A stretch of DNA of 8,941 bases from positions 2,863-11,803 of the forward strand of contig DDBL01000097.1 of the NCBI GenBank assembly GCA_002333425.1, written 5' to 3'. The first letter of the stretch is position 1, and every line of letters begins with the position of its first letter. Under the pieces are notes generated by a model, which worked only from the letters and a program-made list of their open reading frames with translations, had not been told where the DNA came from and searched no databases. Origin of the DNA: Leptospiraceae bacterium UBA2033. Its GTDB lineage: Bacteria; Spirochaetota; Leptospiria; Leptospirales; Leptospiraceae. The translations under genes and the position numbers were made by a program. Positions 1 to 5,257 of this stretch are shown piece after piece.

Positions 1-1106
1 GTTTCTGAATAAAAATCTGCATCCATTTTGTTTTTAAGGATTCTAGCATCTAGGCTAAAAATATTTCCTTTATGATTCAATCCTCCTTTAGTCATAAGAT
101 AGAGTGAATCATGTAAGTATTCTTCTATATTACCTGGGATAAAAACATCAACTACAGTTGGCGGGAAAATATATAGGAGTCTTCCTGAAACTTTGTGTTC
201 TGGTAAACTTTCAAAACTACCATCGAAAAAAATTTTTTTTCGATTAATTAGTATATTCATATTATGCGTAAGATTTTTAATTTCTAATTTTAATCCCATG
301 TATTTCAATACAATGCCAGTTCTAATTTGAATTTTACTCGGAATCTTTTCTATATTTTTTATTTTAAATTGAAATGATTGATTATGATTATTTATTTCGA
401 TTTGATTATTTTGTATTGTGTCAAAATAAATTTTTGTAGTAAATTGGGTATGTTCTAATAATTTTTCTAATCTCCTGTAAAAACTTTGATCAAAATCATT
501 TAGTTTTCGATTTAATTCAAAATTAAATGTATAAGTTTCATTTTCAATAGAAGCGGAACAATCAAAGTATGCGCATAGAAAGCGATATAATTTAGAATTT
601 GTATATACTGTATCTCCAGCAGGCATTCTAATATAATTATTGAATTCAATAACCCAAGAAAGAAAATCTTTTATGGTATAAATGGGAGCTTGCATTAATT
701 TTGTTTTTCGAGTAACCAAATATGTTTTACGATTATTGTATTCTGATTTTTTATAACTAGAAATAGTATGAAAAAAATCGCTTGCATTCCCTTTTTCACT
801 AAATTGGAATTCAGTCTTGTCATCGATTTGCCTAGCAGCAATGCCCAAAAAAAGTTCACCTTCTTTCCTTATTAGTTTAGATTCATTTTTAGAATTTAGT
901 TTCCCATATAGAATTTCGAACTCTCCGGTTTTTCCATATTTATTTCTTAGTTCATTTTGAATCGAAAAATAATCTTTCCAGAATAAGAAGTGATTAGAAT
1001 TTTTTGAAATACATTGGTTTAGAAATGGCAACACAAGAAATACAATTATATTTCTAAAAAAAATAAGAATACATTGAAAATTTCTATATTTGCTTTTTAG
1101 GGACAT
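1..1106 (-). CDS. Unrecognised lipoprotein, 3' end cut by window start
   Basis: The minus-strand frame is open for 368 codons from an ATG at 1106 to the window edge, so the C-terminus is missing. An in-frame TAA at 1163-1161 bounds the start. The first 31 residues form a signal peptide with a basic N-region (K4, K6, R8), a long hydrophobic segment (residues 13-29) and the lipobox L-N-Q-C, with Cys32 as the likely lipidated residue. A spirochaete lipoprotein on the inner or outer membrane is therefore likely. The rest is rich in Asn, Lys, Ile and Phe and shows no motif I recognise; the composition suggests a beta-rich globular protein. There is no good ribosome-binding site: the only purine tract (AGAAG at 1129-1125) lies 18 bases from the ATG and can pair with CUUCU at 1118-1114. 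No function is proposed. Confidence 0.8.
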   Translation of the reverse strand, partial: MSLKSKYRNFQCILIFFRNIIVFLVLPFLNQCISKNSNHFLFWKDYFSIQNELRNKYGKTGEFEILYGKLNSKNESKLIRKEGELFLGIAARQIDDKTEFQFSEKGNASDFFHTISSYKKSEYNNRKTYLVTRKTKLMQAPIYTIKDFLSWVIEFNNYIRMPAGDTVYTNSKLYRFLCAYFDCSASIENETYTFNFELNRKLNDFDQSFYRRLEKLLEHTQFTTKIYFDTIQNNQIEINNHNQSFQFKIKNIEKIPSKIQIRTGIVLKYMGLKLEIKNLTHNMNILINRKKIFFDGSFESLPEHKVSGRLLYIFPPTVVDVFIPGNIEEYLHDSLYLMTKGGLNHKGNIFSLDARILKNKMDADFYSE

Positions 1107-1206
1107 TACGTTCAGAAGAGGTAACTTCTCATTAGCTACAAAATTAAAAGAGAAGTAGAATTATCATATTTGGCAGGAAGGTTACATTTTTTAAACATAG
1201 TTGAAT

Positions 1207-1242
1207 TTCAGAAAATAAAGTATTCAAATTTTATTTTCTGAA
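1207..1242 (-). terminator. Perfect 13-bp AT-rich hairpin between two minus-strand genes
   Basis: TTCAGAAAATAAA (1207-1219) and TTTATTTTCTGAA (1230-1242) are exact reverse complements around a 10-base loop. The hairpin lies 16 bases past the stop codon of the lipoprotein gene at 1259-1732 and before the start of the next minus-strand gene, which suits a transcription terminator or mRNA 3'-end stabiliser. Only two of the 13 pairs are G-C and no clear U-tract follows, so classical intrinsic termination is uncertain. A protein-binding site upstream of the 1-1106 gene is the alternative. Confidence 0.5.
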
Positions 1243-1258
1243 TTGTAAAATAGAAAAG

Positions 1259-1732
1259 TTACTTAGTTTTTTTCTTTTTCTTTTTCTCTACTTTCTCTTC
1301 CTCTTCTTCTTCTTCGTCATAATCTTTACTCTTTTTTTCTACCTTTTCTTCATCACAGGATGGTGTAAGAACCATGTTTGATGGTTCATATGTCCAGATT
1401 GCACCAGTTACTAACCAGTCTACTACAACAATCGAAACTATTCCACTATCGACAAAACAACCTAGCAGGGTAGCTGGATTAAATGATCGGTCAACCTCTC
1501 TACTTACATCCGTGCAACCTTTTTTACTAGCTCTTACTAACAAACTTTGCCCTTTTTTTTGGGAGACAGTTACATTATCTTTCCCAACTTCCATTTCATT
1601 AATATAAAACTTAGTACCTTTTTCATTACTGCTTAATGTAAGAAATTGTCTAGTTCCGGAGAAAATAGATGCACAATTACTAAAATATAGCATCGAAATC
1701 ATAACCAACAGAAATAATAAATTTTTCCTCAT
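1259..1732 (-). CDS. PEGA-like small lipoprotein with Glu/Lys-rich tail
   Basis: This is a complete 157-residue lipoprotein. The signal peptide (MRKN followed by a hydrophobic stretch) ends in the lipobox F-S-N-C, with Cys20 lipidated. The mature protein starts ASIFSGTRQ and continues with a short beta domain holding G-x-x-F-Y-I-N-x-x-x-V-G (about residues 39-50), like PEGA-type repeats. The hydrophobic segment around residues 88-118 contains VD-x-L-V-TGA-x-W-x-Y-x-P. The order 'SIF-G-T-Q, PEGA-like, D-x-x-TGA-x-P' recalls small bacterial lipoproteins seen in Bacteroidetes and spirochaetes; this is recalled similarity, not a search. The last 30 residues are almost only Asp, Glu and Lys, ending in a lysine run, encoded by simple GAA/AAAAAG repeats. 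The ribosome-binding site AAAAGGA lies 7 bases upstream of the ATG. It is probably exposed in the periplasm or at the surface; its exact role is unknown. Confidence 0.85.
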   Translation of the reverse strand: MRKNLLFLLVMISMLYFSNCASIFSGTRQFLTLSSNEKGTKFYINEMEVGKDNVTVSQKKGQSLLVRASKKGCTDVSREVDRSFNPATLLGCFVDSGIVSIVVVDWLVTGAIWTYEPSNMVLTPSCDEEKVEKKSKDYDEEEEEEEKVEKKKKKKTK

Positions 1733-1793
1733 ATTTTAATCCTTTTAAATAATATTTAATGGTTGTTTTGGCTTTCCGAAAACTTAAAAGATA

Positions 1794-1811
1794 GCTAGAA
1801 CAAACTCTAGC
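1794..1811. repeat. Short hairpin upstream of the PEGA-like lipoprotein gene
   Basis: GCTAGA (1794-1799) and TCTAGC (1806-1811) are perfect reverse complements around a 6-base loop. The hairpin lies about 60 bases upstream of the lipoprotein start on the minus strand, so it could be an operator or lie in a 5' leader. A 6-bp repeat of this size can occur by chance. Confidence 0.35.
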
Positions 1812-1921
1812 CATTCAAATTTAACTAATGTTTTTTGTCATTTTTTTTTTAAATCCATAGTCTTTTATAAAATTCATAAAATCGGTCATTTGGAAAATCG
1901 CTTGGCGGAAGGATTTGTGAT

Positions 1922-1969
1922 AATGCAAATGAATAGAATGTGAGAAATCTATTTTACAAATATTGCATT
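1922..1969. repeat. Nested imperfect hairpin in the gene-free stretch
   Basis: An outer stem AATGCAA (1922-1928) / TTGCATT (1963-1969) encloses an inner stem AATAGA (1932-1937) / TCTATT (1948-1953), with unequal internal loops (3 and 9 bases) and a 10-base terminal loop. It may be a small structured RNA, a decayed repeat or chance in AT-rich DNA. Confidence 0.35.
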
Positions 1970-2077
1970 GGTTTAATCTTATACAGAGCTTGTAAAAAAG
2001 ACCTCTCACGATGGACCAGTTCGAGGTGACTGTGTAAATAATTCCCTTAACTCAACAGCATTGAACATCGCTTCATT

Positions 2078-2107
2078 ATCCGTGTTTATCTGTGTTCATC
2101 CGTGGTA
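2078..2107. repeat. Three tandem decamers of the ATC(C/T)GTG type
   Basis: Three consecutive 10-base units (2078-2087, 2088-2097, 2098-2107) each begin ATC(C/T)GTG and differ mainly in the last three bases. Similar GTG-rich decamer strings occur in intergenic DNA of many environmental bacteria, from memory. Here they end 59 bases before the Uma2 start codon. The function is unknown. Confidence 0.6.
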
Positions 2108-2130
2108 TTCTTTATGCCCCGAAATTAAAA

Positions 2131-2160
2131 TTGACAAATTCATAGAAATAAGGAAATACT
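2131..2160 (+). promoter_or_regulatory. Candidate sigma-70 promoter for the Uma2 gene
   Basis: A perfect -35 hexamer TTGACA (2131-2136) is followed after 18 bases by AATACT (2155-2160), which matches four of six -10 consensus positions. Transcription would begin at about 2167, the A of the Uma2 ATG, giving an almost leaderless mRNA. In that case the AAGGA at 2150-2154 would lie upstream of the transcript and could not serve as ribosome-binding site. Confidence 0.45.
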
Positions 2161-2166
2161 TGAGTC

Positions 2167-2763
2167 ATGGCTACTTTACTTCAAACACGTCCAGAAACAA
2201 AATCTGCTGAAATGCTTTCCGATAAACCAAAGTATGAAGGTTGGAAGGTAAGTCGAGAGGAGTATCTCGACCTCGACGAGGACGGATTCAAATATGATAT
2301 GATAGAAGGAGTTCTACATTTGGCACCGAGCGGAGAATTTGAACACGGGAAATTACAACTTACTTTTGGATTTAATCTTATCGCTTTTTTAGAAACAAAT
2401 GATATGGGAAAAGCGGTCACTGAGATTGATGTTTTTTTACCGGACGGTGGGGATGTGGTTCGACCTGATGTGAGTTTTCTTTTGACGGAAAATTTACATA
2501 TCGTAAAAACGCATATTCATGGAGTTCCCGATTTGGTTTGTGAAGTTTTGTCTGCTGGTTCTATCAAAAGAGATTTAGGAATCAAAGCCCAACGATATTT
2601 AAAAAATGGTGTCAAAGAATATTGGATTATTTACCCAAAAGAAAGAAAACTCGAACTCTTGGTAAACAAAAACAAAAAAGAATGGGAAAAACTTTCTGCA
2701 AACATTTTAAAAAGCACTGTCCTCAAAGGTTTCAAAATCAACCAAAAAGAGTTCTTTAAATAA
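2167..2763 (+). CDS. Uma2 family (DUF820) PD-(D/E)XK nuclease-like protein
   Basis: This 198-residue protein has the Uma2 layout. It contains the N-terminal Y-D-M-I-E-G-V-L motif (residues 43-50), H60 in the following helix, R-P-D-V (99-102) with candidate metal ligand D101, and D-L-V-C-E-V-L-S (122-129) with E126. R-D at 135-136, K140 and Y144 follow, and then G-V-K-E-Y-W-I-I (148-155). These match the PD-(D/E)XK fold of the family, so the active site looks intact. Uma2 proteins are common in cyanobacteria and present in several other phyla; their substrates are mostly unknown, and nuclease activity is inferred from the fold. The family is usually about 180-200 residues, so this is full length. 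AAGGA at 2150-2154 lies 12 bases from the ATG, a long spacing, and no better start is seen. aroC follows after 49 bases on the same strand. Confidence 0.9.
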   Translation: MATLLQTRPETKSAEMLSDKPKYEGWKVSREEYLDLDEDGFKYDMIEGVLHLAPSGEFEHGKLQLTFGFNLIAFLETNDMGKAVTEIDVFLPDGGDVVRPDVSFLLTENLHIVKTHIHGVPDLVCEVLSAGSIKRDLGIKAQRYLKNGVKEYWIIYPKERKLELLVNKNKKEWEKLSANILKSTVLKGFKINQKEFFK

Positions 2764-2812
2764 TAGTCAATATTCTGATTTTAAAATAAAAGACTTTTTA
2801 GAAAGTGGAAAC

Positions 2813-3928
2813 ATGCCATCATCTTGGGGAAAAATATTTAGAGTAAGTACATTTGGAGAATCTCATGGAGATTCAGTAGGAGTTGTAATCGACGGAGTTC
2901 CGGGTGGGTTAAATTTTAACCTAGAAGAAATCCAAAAAGACCTAACCCGTCGCAGACCCGGACAAAACCTTTTGACTACTCCACGAAAAGAAGACGACGA
3001 AGTTCGAGTTGTGTCAGGAATCTTCGAGGGGAAAACAATCGGTAGCCCCATCACTCTTATTGTAGACAATAAAAACCATCTCTCCAAAGACTACGAAAAC
3101 CTACGCCATATTTACCGTCCCTCTCATGCGGATTACACGTATCATGCGAAGTATGGACATCGCTCTCACGTCGGTGGTGCACGATCCTCAGTTCGTGAGA
3201 CTATCGGACGAGTAGCCGCTGGTGCTTTTGCTCGTTGTATTTTAGAAGAGGAACTTGGAATTCAAACCATCGCTTGGGTTGATTCCATTGGAGATGTATT
3301 TGCTAACATTACGGATAATCTCCCTAAGTCGCAGGCAGAAGTCGATGTGAATGACGTGCGTTGTCCGCATCCAGAATTTGCCGAGAAGATGATTGAAAAA
3401 GTAAAAGAAGTTCGTAAAATCGGAGACTCTGTAGGGGGAACCATTCGAGCTGTGGTGCGTAACGTTCCTCCAGGACTCGGTGATCCGGTTTACGATAAGT
3501 TAGACGGTGATCTTGGTCGCGCCATATTGTCAATACCCGCTTGTAAAGGATTTGAAATTGGATCTGGGTTTGAAGGAACCAAATATACTGGTTCAACTCA
3601 CAACGATGAATTTTATGTAGAATCGGAAACAGGAAGAGTTCGCACTCGCACCAATCGTTCTGGTGGAATGCAGGGTGGAATTTCCAATGGAGAAGAAATT
3701 TTAATTCGTGCCGCTTTTAAACCTACAGCGACTATCGCAAAATTCCAGAACACAGTCAACGACACTCCTGAAGACGTACAAATGAAAGCAGGCGGAAGGC
3801 ATGATCCTTGTGTTCTTCCTCGCGCTGTTCCCATTGTAGAAGCAGCGATTAACTTAGTGTTAGTCGATGCTTATTTTTACCAACGAGCACTCCAACCGGA
3901 ATGGTTGGTTAAGTGGAAGAAAAAGTAA
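2813..3928 (+). CDS. aroC: Chorismate synthase
   Basis: Chorismate synthase catalyses the last shikimate-pathway step, converting 5-enolpyruvylshikimate 3-phosphate to chorismate with reduced FMN, in the cytoplasm. The 371-residue protein is full length for the family and carries its signatures: F-G-E-S-H-G (residues 14-19), R-R-R-P-G-Q (46-51), R-P-S-H-A-D-Y-T-Y (102-110), G-G-A-R-S-S-V-R-E-T (121-130), a Gly- and Arg-rich R-T-N-R-S-G-G-M-Q-G-G stretch (279-289) and G-R-H-D-P-C-V (328-334). His18 and His105 correspond to the two histidines known to act in acid-base catalysis. The usual SSARET is SSVRET here, a mild change. The ATG is fixed by the conserved N-terminus S-S-W-G-K; the purine tract GTGGAA (2805-2810) is only a weak ribosome-binding site. 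It is probably co-transcribed with the Uma2 gene and the downstream thioredoxin gene. Confidence 0.98.
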   Translation: MPSSWGKIFRVSTFGESHGDSVGVVIDGVPGGLNFNLEEIQKDLTRRRPGQNLLTTPRKEDDEVRVVSGIFEGKTIGSPITLIVDNKNHLSKDYENLRHIYRPSHADYTYHAKYGHRSHVGGARSSVRETIGRVAAGAFARCILEEELGIQTIAWVDSIGDVFANITDNLPKSQAEVDVNDVRCPHPEFAEKMIEKVKEVRKIGDSVGGTIRAVVRNVPPGLGDPVYDKLDGDLGRAILSIPACKGFEIGSGFEGTKYTGSTHNDEFYVESETGRVRTRTNRSGGMQGGISNGEEILIRAAFKPTATIAKFQNTVNDTPEDVQMKAGGRHDPCVLPRAVPIVEAAINLVLVDAYFYQRALQPEWLVKWKKK

Positions 3929-3960
3929 GATTTTTTTGAGTTGTAAATAAAATAACTTTC

Positions 3961-3988
3961 AAATCATTCTCAATAAAATGAGAGATTT
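3961..3988 (+). promoter_or_regulatory. Hairpin covering the ribosome-binding site of the PDZ-thioredoxin gene
   Basis: AAATC (3961-3965) pairs with GATTT (3984-3988), and TCTCA (3968-3972) pairs with TGAGA (3979-3983), with a 2-base bulge and the 6-base loop ATAAAA. The 3' arm contains the GAGAG that would serve the ATG at 3993, so folding would hide the ribosome-binding site. This could be a simple thermosensor-like or coupling element; it is AT-rich and only weakly stable. Confidence 0.4.
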
Positions 3989-3992
3989 AAAA

Positions 3993-4775
3993 ATGTTCAA
4001 AATAATAATTCAAAGTATAGTGTTTCTATTCGCGTTGTCACTTTCTTTATACTCCGACAGTTTTCAACAAGCAAAACCTTGGATGGGAATTGCAATCGGC
4101 GAAAATCCAGGCGGAGTTGGGGTTAACGAGGCAATAGCCGGAACTCCAGCAGAAAAAGCAGGAATCAAAAAAGGAGACATCGTAAAAAAAATCGACACAA
4201 TCCAAATGAAAAGTCCCGAACAACTTATCAATTACGTTCAATCCAAAGGAGTTGGCAATGACGTAAAAGTTGAACTGGAACGAGACAAGAAGCTAATTAC
4301 TCTTACCCTCAAGTTAGAAGCAAGACCAGATGAATTGGAATTAGTCAAAAAGAAACTTCTAGGCAAAAATATTCCTGATTTTAAACTAGCGACTATTAAC
4401 GGTAAACCGCCTATTTCAAAAAAGGAAATCGAAAATACAGTAACGATAGTTGAATTTTGGGCTACTTGGTGCGGACCTTGTGTTGCCAGTCATAAAAAAC
4501 TTTCCCAATTTGCAGAAGAAAATCCAAATATAAAAATTTTAGCAATCTCTCACGAGAATATGGAACTGATAAAAGCTTATGCCAAAAAAACAAATCCAAA
4601 ATTTACCATTTTGCAAGAATCGGATACAACGTTAGCTGGATTCTTTATGGTCTCTGCCATTCCGATGACAGCAGTACTTGATAGAAATGGAGTTGTTCGA
4701 TTTGTTACAATCGGCGGCGGCTCTTACTTAGACGAAGCGTTAAACATTGCAGTCGAGTTGAACAAGAAGAAATAG
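3993..4775 (+). CDS. Secreted PDZ-thioredoxin (TlpA-like) fusion protein
   Basis: The protein has 260 residues from the ATG at 3993. A signal peptide (about residues 1-21, MFK then a hydrophobic run) directs it across the inner membrane. A PDZ domain follows (about 29-112), with A-G-T-P-A-E-K-A-G-I-K-K-G-D-I-V (49-64). A TlpA/AhpC-type thioredoxin domain (about 121-260) carries W-A-T-W-C-G-P-C (156-163) with both redox cysteines (160 and 163) and a cis-proline in A-I-P-M (Pro224). It should work as a periplasmic disulfide reductase whose PDZ domain binds a peptide or partner protein; the partner is unknown. An in-frame ATG at 3978 would add five residues, but it has no ribosome-binding site, whereas GAGAG sits 8 bases before 3993. 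It starts 64 bases after aroC, with no clear promoter between, and ends 6 bases from a convergent gene. Confidence 0.9.
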   Translation: MFKIIIQSIVFLFALSLSLYSDSFQQAKPWMGIAIGENPGGVGVNEAIAGTPAEKAGIKKGDIVKKIDTIQMKSPEQLINYVQSKGVGNDVKVELERDKKLITLTLKLEARPDELELVKKKLLGKNIPDFKLATINGKPPISKKEIENTVTIVEFWATWCGPCVASHKKLSQFAEENPNIKILAISHENMELIKAYAKKTNPKFTILQESDTTLAGFFMVSAIPMTAVLDRNGVVRFVTIGGGSYLDEALNIAVELNKKK

Positions 4776-4781
4776 ATATTT

Positions 4782-5177
4782 TCAAATTCCATTTCGATTC
4801 AATTCTTCTTTGAGTGGAAATCTTAATTTGCCTATATACACGTAATGAATTTTTCCTTCGTTCATTAGCTTGTGAATGTATTGTTTGGTCTTCTTCCATT
4901 TGCGGGCAAGGTCTTCTACTAAAATCAAATCAGATGCTTTGACTTTATCCGCATCTTTTCTTGCTTGCAATTCGGCAAGATGAGCTTCAATAGTATTTTC
5001 TGATTTGATAGTAAAGAAACCATCATCGCATTTTTTACAAAAGTATCCGCTTAATTTATTCAGTTTAACGTCCCCTAACTCTTTATGTTTTACTTCGAAC
5101 GTTTTTTTATTCGAAAATTTCATAGTTCCGATAGAACCACACGAAGGACAATCTACCCATTTTTTATCTTTTGCCAT
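4782..5177 (-). CDS. MqsA/YgiT-like zinc finger fused to HTH, solo regulator
   Basis: This 131-residue protein has two parts. The N-terminal part (1-75) has C-P-S-C (10-13) and C-K-K-C (47-50), the four zinc ligands of YgiT/MqsA-type antitoxins; E. coli MqsA has its pairs at 3/6 and 37/40. The stretch G-Y-F-C-K-K-C-D and a following helix also fit. The C-terminal part (about 82-128) reads as a helix-turn-helix of the excisionase/MerR-like type: L-V-E-D-L-A, K-Q-Y-I-H-K-L, G-K-I-H-Y-V-Y-I-G and a final basic turn. MqsA itself has an XRE-type HTH, so this would be a different combination. No toxin gene adjoins: its neighbours are a lipoprotein gene and the convergent thioredoxin gene. AAGGAG lies 7 bases before the ATG, and a strong promoter with a palindrome precedes it, suggesting autoregulation. 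It is most likely a DNA-binding repressor derived from an antitoxin. Confidence 0.8.
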   Translation of the reverse strand: MAKDKKWVDCPSCGSIGTMKFSNKKTFEVKHKELGDVKLNKLSGYFCKKCDDGFFTIKSENTIEAHLAELQARKDADKVKASDLILVEDLARKWKKTKQYIHKLMNEGKIHYVYIGKLRFPLKEELNRNGI

Positions 5178-5184
5178 ACATTTA

Positions 5185-5200
5185 CTCCTTCTTAAAGGAA
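5185..5200 (-). promoter_or_regulatory. Strong ribosome-binding site inside a small hairpin
   Basis: On the minus strand UUCCUU pairs with the ribosome-binding site AAGGAG around the 4-base loop UAAG, six pairs including one U-G. The Shine-Dalgarno sequence of the MqsA-like gene is therefore close to consensus but can be masked. The effect on translation is inferred. Confidence 0.45.
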
Positions 5201-5220
5201 ATGATTACTGTCTCTGTAGT

Positions 5221-5249
5221 ATTCTATTTAATTTAGTTTAAAAAGTCAA
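5221..5249 (-). promoter_or_regulatory. Near-consensus sigma-70 promoter of the MqsA-like gene
   Basis: Reading the minus strand, -35 TTGACT (5249-5244) and -10 TAGAAT (5226-5221) are separated by exactly 17 bases; each hexamer matches five of six consensus positions. It lies directly before the MqsA-like gene and begins just past the stop codon of the lipoprotein gene at 5255-6856. Confidence 0.75.
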
Positions 5250-5257
5250 CTAAATTA
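5229..5257. promoter_or_regulatory. Perfect palindromic operator over the promoter
   Basis: TAATTTAGTT (5229-5238) and AACTAAATTA (5248-5257) are exact 10-bp reverse complements with a 9-base spacer. One arm fills the promoter spacer next to the -10 box, and the other overlaps the first bases of the -35 box. A dimeric repressor bound here would block RNA polymerase. The HTH protein encoded just downstream is the obvious candidate. The arm at 5255-5257 also forms the stop codon of the lipoprotein gene. A terminator for that gene is less likely because no U-tract follows. Confidence 0.65.

Larger units (their letters stand above)
1733..2166. other. Gene-free stretch between divergent genes
   Basis: This 434-base region separates the minus-strand lipoprotein gene from the plus-strand Uma2 gene. 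I see no convincing gene in it. It holds the lipoprotein gene's ribosome-binding site (1740-1746), a short hairpin (1794-1811), an imperfect nested hairpin (1922-1969), tandem decamers (2078-2107) and a promoter-like pair (2131-2160). The segment at 2003-2030 contains TCTCAC, ATG and TTCGAGGTGAC blocks that loosely resemble the repeats upstream of fumC and may be a decayed copy. Confidence 0.6.

Noticed and set aside
1374..1607. A 77-codon plus-strand ORF across the PEGA-like lipoprotein gene
   Set aside because: It runs antisense to a gene with signal peptide, lipobox and ribosome-binding site, and has none of these itself.
1821..2009. A 62-codon minus-strand ORF in the gene-free stretch
   Set aside because: It has no ribosome-binding site, an unusual composition rich in His, Ile, Phe and Cys, and no motif; it overlaps the nested hairpin and the repeat-like segment. 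It is probably chance.
2252..2277. GTCGAG with two following CTCGAC copies inside the Uma2 gene, as a regulatory hairpin
   Set aside because: It lies inside coding sequence for Arg, Glu, Leu and Asp codons, and the 6-bp arms need no structural explanation.
2863..3834. Several minus-strand ORFs of 60-90 codons inside aroC
   Set aside because: They lie opposite the conserved aroC frame and have low-complexity or unnatural compositions; they are shadows of the real gene.
4764..4810. AAGAAGAA / TTCTTCTT inverted repeat between the convergent genes, as a two-way terminator
   Set aside because: The arms lie within the coding ends of both genes, the loop is 31 bases long, and A/G-rich codon runs make such pairs likely by chance.
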